Of a stretch of DNA of 64,000 nucleotides, positions 60,650 to 64,000 are shown piece by piece. Made by a program: the position numbers and the translations under genes. Source of the DNA: Paenibacillus pinihumi DSM 23905 = JCM 16419 (GTDB lineage Bacteria; Bacillota; Bacilli; Paenibacillales; Paenibacillaceae); NCBI RefSeq assembly GCF_000422505.1, contig NZ_KE383868.1, positions 72,202 to 136,201 of the forward strand, read 5' to 3'. The notes below the pieces were generated by a model, which searched no databases, was not told the origin of the DNA, and worked only from the letters and a program-made list of their open reading frames with translations. Positions within the stretch are counted from its first letter, which is position 1; every line of letters begins with the position of its first letter.

Positions 60650-62668
60650 ATGGAAACCTTTCTCATTATTTTCTGCTTATTGGCCCTTATCGGCTTGTCT
60701 AACATTCTGAACCGTATTATGCCCGCCATACCCGTACCGCTGTTTCAGGTTGCGCTGGGTGCCTTGTTCGCGGCTTTCCCGACAGGCATTTACCTGGATC
60801 TGGAGCCGGAACTGTTCTTTATCCTGTTCATTGCGCCTCTGCTCTATAATGACGGGATGAGAACTCCACGAGAGGAACTCTGGAAACTTAGAGGTTCAAT
60901 ACTAGCTCTGGCAGTCGGACTCGTCTTTGCAACGGTATTGCTCGGCGGTTATGGCATTCATGCGATGGCGCCCGCAATTCCGTTATCCGCGGCATTTGCC
61001 TTGGCAGCGATTCTCTCGCCTACCGATGCAGTAGCGGTCGGTGCACTCTCCGGCCGGATCAAGCTGCCGAAGGGGATTCTCCGTCTGTTGGAGGGGGAAG
61101 CGCTCATGAATGACGCTTCCGGGCTTGTTGCATTCAAGTTTGCTGTAGCTGCTACCCTTACCGGTGTATTCTCGCTGCCCAAAGCTGCGCTCAGCTTCAT
61201 CGTAATTGCTGTCGGGGGGCTGTTGTGTGGAGTCGTTCTGTCTGTCTTGCGCATGATTCTGGTGAAGTCTGTGCTGCGCCGTCTGGGGATTGAAGATGTG
61301 ACGATGCGGATGCTGATTCAGATTTTGACACCTTTTGCTCTTTATCTTGTTGCGGAGGAAATCGGCGTGTCCGGTATTCTTGCCGTAGTGGGCGGAGGCT
61401 TGTTTCATGCCTTCGCCCGGGACAGGATGGAACCGGCCATGACAAAGTTCCGGGTCGTATCGAGCAGTACATGGACAGTCCTATTATTTATACTGAACGG
61501 GCTGGTCTTTCTTATTATGGGATTGCAAATCCCGGGTGTTACCATGGCGGTGCTGAATGATCCGAAGCTGGACAACTTTCAGGCGATCGGCTATGTCGCA
61601 GTGATTACAATTGGACTGTATGGGCTGCGCTTTGTCTGGGTGCATCTGTTCAATACCTTTGTGCTGAAAATTAAACCCGGCCAATCCTCCTGGGAGACGT
61701 CCTTGCTGACCTCGCTGTCCGGGGTGCGCGGAGCAGTCACCTTGGCCGGTGCATTATCTATACCGCTCGTTTTACAGGATGGGACGCCGTTTCCCCAGCG
61801 TGATCTGATGATTTTCCTGTCGGCATGGGTCATACTGGCAACACTGCTAATCGCCAGCACTGCGCTTCCACTCTTTGTCCGAAGAGAGCGGAGTCATGGC
61901 GAGGAAGATATGCGATTGACAGAACGGACGGGACAGATCCGCCTGCTGGAGATGACCATTCAGGCACTCAAGGAAGAAATCAATGCCGAGAACCGGAAAG
62001 CCGTCCTGTCGGTCATTGCGGACTACCAGGGGAAGCTGCTTCAATTCCAGTCACAGCCTGAGGCAGCCGGGCGCTGTGTGTGGCAGGACTCCTATAAGCG
62101 TGTCCAACTGCTTGCACTGGAGACTGAAAGGCAGGAAATGGAGAGGCTGCTGAATGCCGGGGAGATTGAGCCTGAGGTAGCCCGTGCATTTGAGAAAGTA
62201 CAAGCCCACACAGAGGTGCTCATTCTCGGCGGTCGCTTCCAATGGGTGGTCAAAACGCTGCAATTGGCGCTGAGGAAGCTATGGCGAAGACTGCTGGGCG
62301 CGAGTCCGAAGGAATGGGGAGAGCGCACGGCACATGCCTTGAAGAAATTAAAGGTCAAAACCTCCAAAGCAGCGATTATGAAGCTGAAGCCGCTCATCAA
62401 CGAAGAGGAGCCTTGCGTTGTGCTGTCGGTAATTACGTTCTACCATAAGGCAATGGACCGTATCGAATGCAGCCTGACATCTTCCGAGCAGCAGGAGGAA
62501 TTTGAGGACCGGAAACGGGATATGGAGTTCAAGGCGATCCAGATGCAGCGGGATGGGCTGCAAAAGCTCTATGCTGAGGGGGATGTGTCGCTGACAACGC
62601 TCAATAATCTTCGATATTTTGTGAATACGATGGAGGCTGCAATTACCGAGGAAGAGGAGCTTGAATAG
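60650..62668 (+). CDS. CPA1-family Na+/H+ antiporter
   Basis: 672 residues. The first 430 or so form about twelve membrane helices with the CPA1 motifs FFILFIAPLLYNDGMR, AILSPTDAVAVGAL and EGEALMNDASGLVAFKFA, where the Asp pair binds the cation. A helical cytoplasmic tail of about 230 residues follows. ATG at 60650 follows GGAGAG; the ATG at 60614 has no ribosome site. Confidence 0.88.
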   Translation: METFLIIFCLLALIGLSNILNRIMPAIPVPLFQVALGALFAAFPTGIYLDLEPELFFILFIAPLLYNDGMRTPREELWKLRGSILALAVGLVFATVLLGGYGIHAMAPAIPLSAAFALAAILSPTDAVAVGALSGRIKLPKGILRLLEGEALMNDASGLVAFKFAVAATLTGVFSLPKAALSFIVIAVGGLLCGVVLSVLRMILVKSVLRRLGIEDVTMRMLIQILTPFALYLVAEEIGVSGILAVVGGGLFHAFARDRMEPAMTKFRVVSSSTWTVLLFILNGLVFLIMGLQIPGVTMAVLNDPKLDNFQAIGYVAVITIGLYGLRFVWVHLFNTFVLKIKPGQSSWETSLLTSLSGVRGAVTLAGALSIPLVLQDGTPFPQRDLMIFLSAWVILATLLIASTALPLFVRRERSHGEEDMRLTERTGQIRLLEMTIQALKEEINAENRKAVLSVIADYQGKLLQFQSQPEAAGRCVWQDSYKRVQLLALETERQEMERLLNAGEIEPEVARAFEKVQAHTEVLILGGRFQWVVKTLQLALRKLWRRLLGASPKEWGERTAHALKKLKVKTSKAAIMKLKPLINEEEPCVVLSVITFYHKAMDRIECSLTSSEQQEEFEDRKRDMEFKAIQMQRDGLQKLYAEGDVSLTTLNNLRYFVNTMEAAITEEEELE

Positions 62669-62696
62669 CGGCAGAAGGCTGCAATTTTCACTTGCC

Positions 62697-63470
62697 TTAA
62701 TAGAGTCCGAATTTTCCGAGAAGCTGTTTATACGTTTCCGTATCCACTGGCTCCTTGGTCATTTCACCATTCTTCCATACTGTGAAGCTGGATTCTGTCA
62801 ATGTCATGCTGCCGTCCTTCGTGAGTTGTGTGACTAACGGTTTTTGGTTGAATTTGGAACCGGGATGCTCCGCAATAATTTGCTGAACCTTGTTCACTTC
62901 CCGAAGGTCGGGCAGGACCGACTTGGAATCAAAGGCGTAGCCCAGCTTCCAATCCGTATCCTTATGCTTCAGCTTCAATTCCAAAATATGATCCCCATGC
63001 TCCGTCCCGGCTTTCCGGACCCGGAACTCTCCATTATAAGAAAATACGGGTGTGCCCGAGAATGGAATTGGACGCAGTGCCAGATTGCCGCCAAAGCCTG
63101 TATCGACGAGATAGCAATCATCGTTGCGGGTAAGTATAATTGTCACATGGGTTCTGCCGGATAACGCAAAATGCTGTGAAGCATGGTCATATACGCTGCC
63201 CCGTGTAAGTTGCACATCAAAACCATTTTCCAGGAGAACAAAGTATAAGAGCGTATTGAGCTCATAGCATAGCCCGCCCTCCCGGCGAGCAATAATTTTG
63301 TTCATCAGGCTGGCCAGGGTTATTTCCCTGGTGCCGTGTGCAAGCAGACTGATATTTTCAAAAGGAATAGCCCATGCAGCAGCTTCGAGAACGTCGCTTA
63401 ATTCGTCAAACGTTATGCTGCTGCCGGACCGGCCGATTCTGTGCAAAAATTGTGAAGTAAGGGCGTCCAT
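62697..63470 (-). CDS. nat: Arylamine N-acetyltransferase
   Basis: 257 residues with the catalytic triad Cys (REGGLCYELN, residue 68), His (GRTHVTI) and Asp (LVDTGFGGN). The family uses acetyl-CoA to acetylate aryl amines and related compounds. ATG at 63470 has AGGAGG 8 bases upstream. Confidence 0.9.
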   Translation of the reverse strand: MDALTSQFLHRIGRSGSSITFDELSDVLEAAAWAIPFENISLLAHGTREITLASLMNKIIARREGGLCYELNTLLYFVLLENGFDVQLTRGSVYDHASQHFALSGRTHVTIILTRNDDCYLVDTGFGGNLALRPIPFSGTPVFSYNGEFRVRKAGTEHGDHILELKLKHKDTDWKLGYAFDSKSVLPDLREVNKVQQIIAEHPGSKFNQKPLVTQLTKDGSMTLTESSFTVWKNGEMTKEPVDTETYKQLLGKFGLY

Positions 63471-63517
63471 TCGCATAACCTCCTATTGACATGACTTATC
63501 AAAATCATATTAAAAAT

Positions 63518-63556
63518 GGGCAGTCCGCATGCTTCATTCAAGCACCCGAACTGCCC
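63518..63556 (-). terminator. Terminator of the partial MFS gene
   Basis: GGGCAGT and ACTGCCC with further internal pairing, followed by ATTTTT on the minus strand. Confidence 0.8.
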
Positions 63557-63664
63557 TTATTGTATGGAACGGTGAACCAATAAGCAATAGCCCCTTACAA
63601 TTCTCCTTCAATTAATGAGAAGTGCTCAATTCAACCAGTAACGAATACCGGAAATGATCCGCAG

Positions 63665-64000
63665 TTACGATGCCCGGATGAATCGGATACTGAGGAGCCA
63701 CATTCCGCCGCTGATAACGAGGAAATAGATCGGCATCGTCAAGAGCGAACCGTTATGCAGCACGCTCATGCCCCAGGTCGCCAGGCTGACCAGAATATAA
63801 TAGCCCAGGCTGAATATCGCGCCTGCAGTACCGATCACATCCTGGAAGCCTGCAAGGGCAAGGCTTAGGCAGTTGGGCAGTGCCATGCCCGCTCCCATCA
63901 GCATGATGAAAACGGAAGCAAGGATGGTCAAGATACGGATCAGATCCGCTCCGGTTACCATACTGCTTGCGGCAGCTAACAACACAGCCCCTGAAGTCAT
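63665..64000 (-). CDS. Multidrug MFS transporter (Bcr/CflA-like), 3' part
   Basis: 111 residues of the C-terminal end, four membrane helices (IRILTILASVFIMLMGAGMA, LPNCLSLALAGF, AGAIFSLGYYILVSLATWGM, MPIYFLVISGGMWLLSI). The Met at the window edge is probably internal and the gene continues beyond 64000. The terminator at 63518-63556 belongs to it. Confidence 0.75.
   Translation of the reverse strand: MTSGAVLLAAASSMVTGADLIRILTILASVFIMLMGAGMALPNCLSLALAGFQDVIGTAGAIFSLGYYILVSLATWGMSVLHNGSLLTMPIYFLVISGGMWLLSIRFIRAS

Overview
The window looks like chromosome of an endospore-forming, moderate-GC Firmicute of the Paenibacillus type. This is inferred from strong GGAGG ribosome sites, many GTG/TTG starts, exosporium and spore-appendage style proteins, a large non-ribosomal peptide synthetase (NRPS), an intracellular GH9 enzyme under LacI control and a cst-type sulfide operon. 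No rRNA, tRNA or CRISPR array was seen. Species assignment is not possible from the sequence alone.

Region 1 (1-13.8 kb) is a spore-surface and glycan locus. It holds the 3' end of a BclA-like collagen protein, a forward legB-legC-legG-legI-neuD run, a convergent ptmE-ptmF-ptmB-ptmA run (CMP-legionaminic acid type), a Maf/DUF115-type glycosyltransferase, and three small proteins resembling the DUF3992/Ena core of endospore appendages. The arrangement suggests that a nonulosonic (sialic-like) acid is made here and attached to spore-surface filaments or collagen-like proteins.

Region 2 (13.9-32.5 kb) is a biosynthetic cluster. It holds a broken BtrH-like remnant, two tiny ORFs, two tandem carbamoyltransferases (the first lacking key residues), a SyrP/TauD-like Fe/2-oxoglutarate oxygenase, a 2946-residue three-module NRPS whose A-domain codes read Asn, Asn and Ser and which has no thioesterase, and two ABC half-transporters ending at a terminator. 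The inferred product is a hydroxylated, O-carbamoylated Asn-Asn-Ser type peptide that is exported.

Region 3 (32.5-37.4 kb) is a LacI-regulated sugar module (GH9 plus SIS enzyme) with two near-perfect operators. Region 4 (37.4-44.2 kb) is an AT-rich accessory island. It is bracketed by a 235-bp direct repeat and holds a secreted protein and membrane protein pair, transposase and SIS gene remnants, a group II intron 5' fragment behind a terminator hairpin, a truncated gene, and an SF2 helicase with a small partner.

Region 5 (44.3-64 kb) is mostly ordinary metabolism and transport: MFS, an HD-domain hydratase-like protein, LysR, a cyclase, two methyltransferases, a three-gene XRE-regulated membrane operon, a cst-like persulfide detoxification operon with CsoR-type operators, an amino-acid permease, YqcI/YcgG, LysE, DUF1989, a cation/proton antiporter, arylamine N-acetyltransferase and a partial MFS gene at the right edge.
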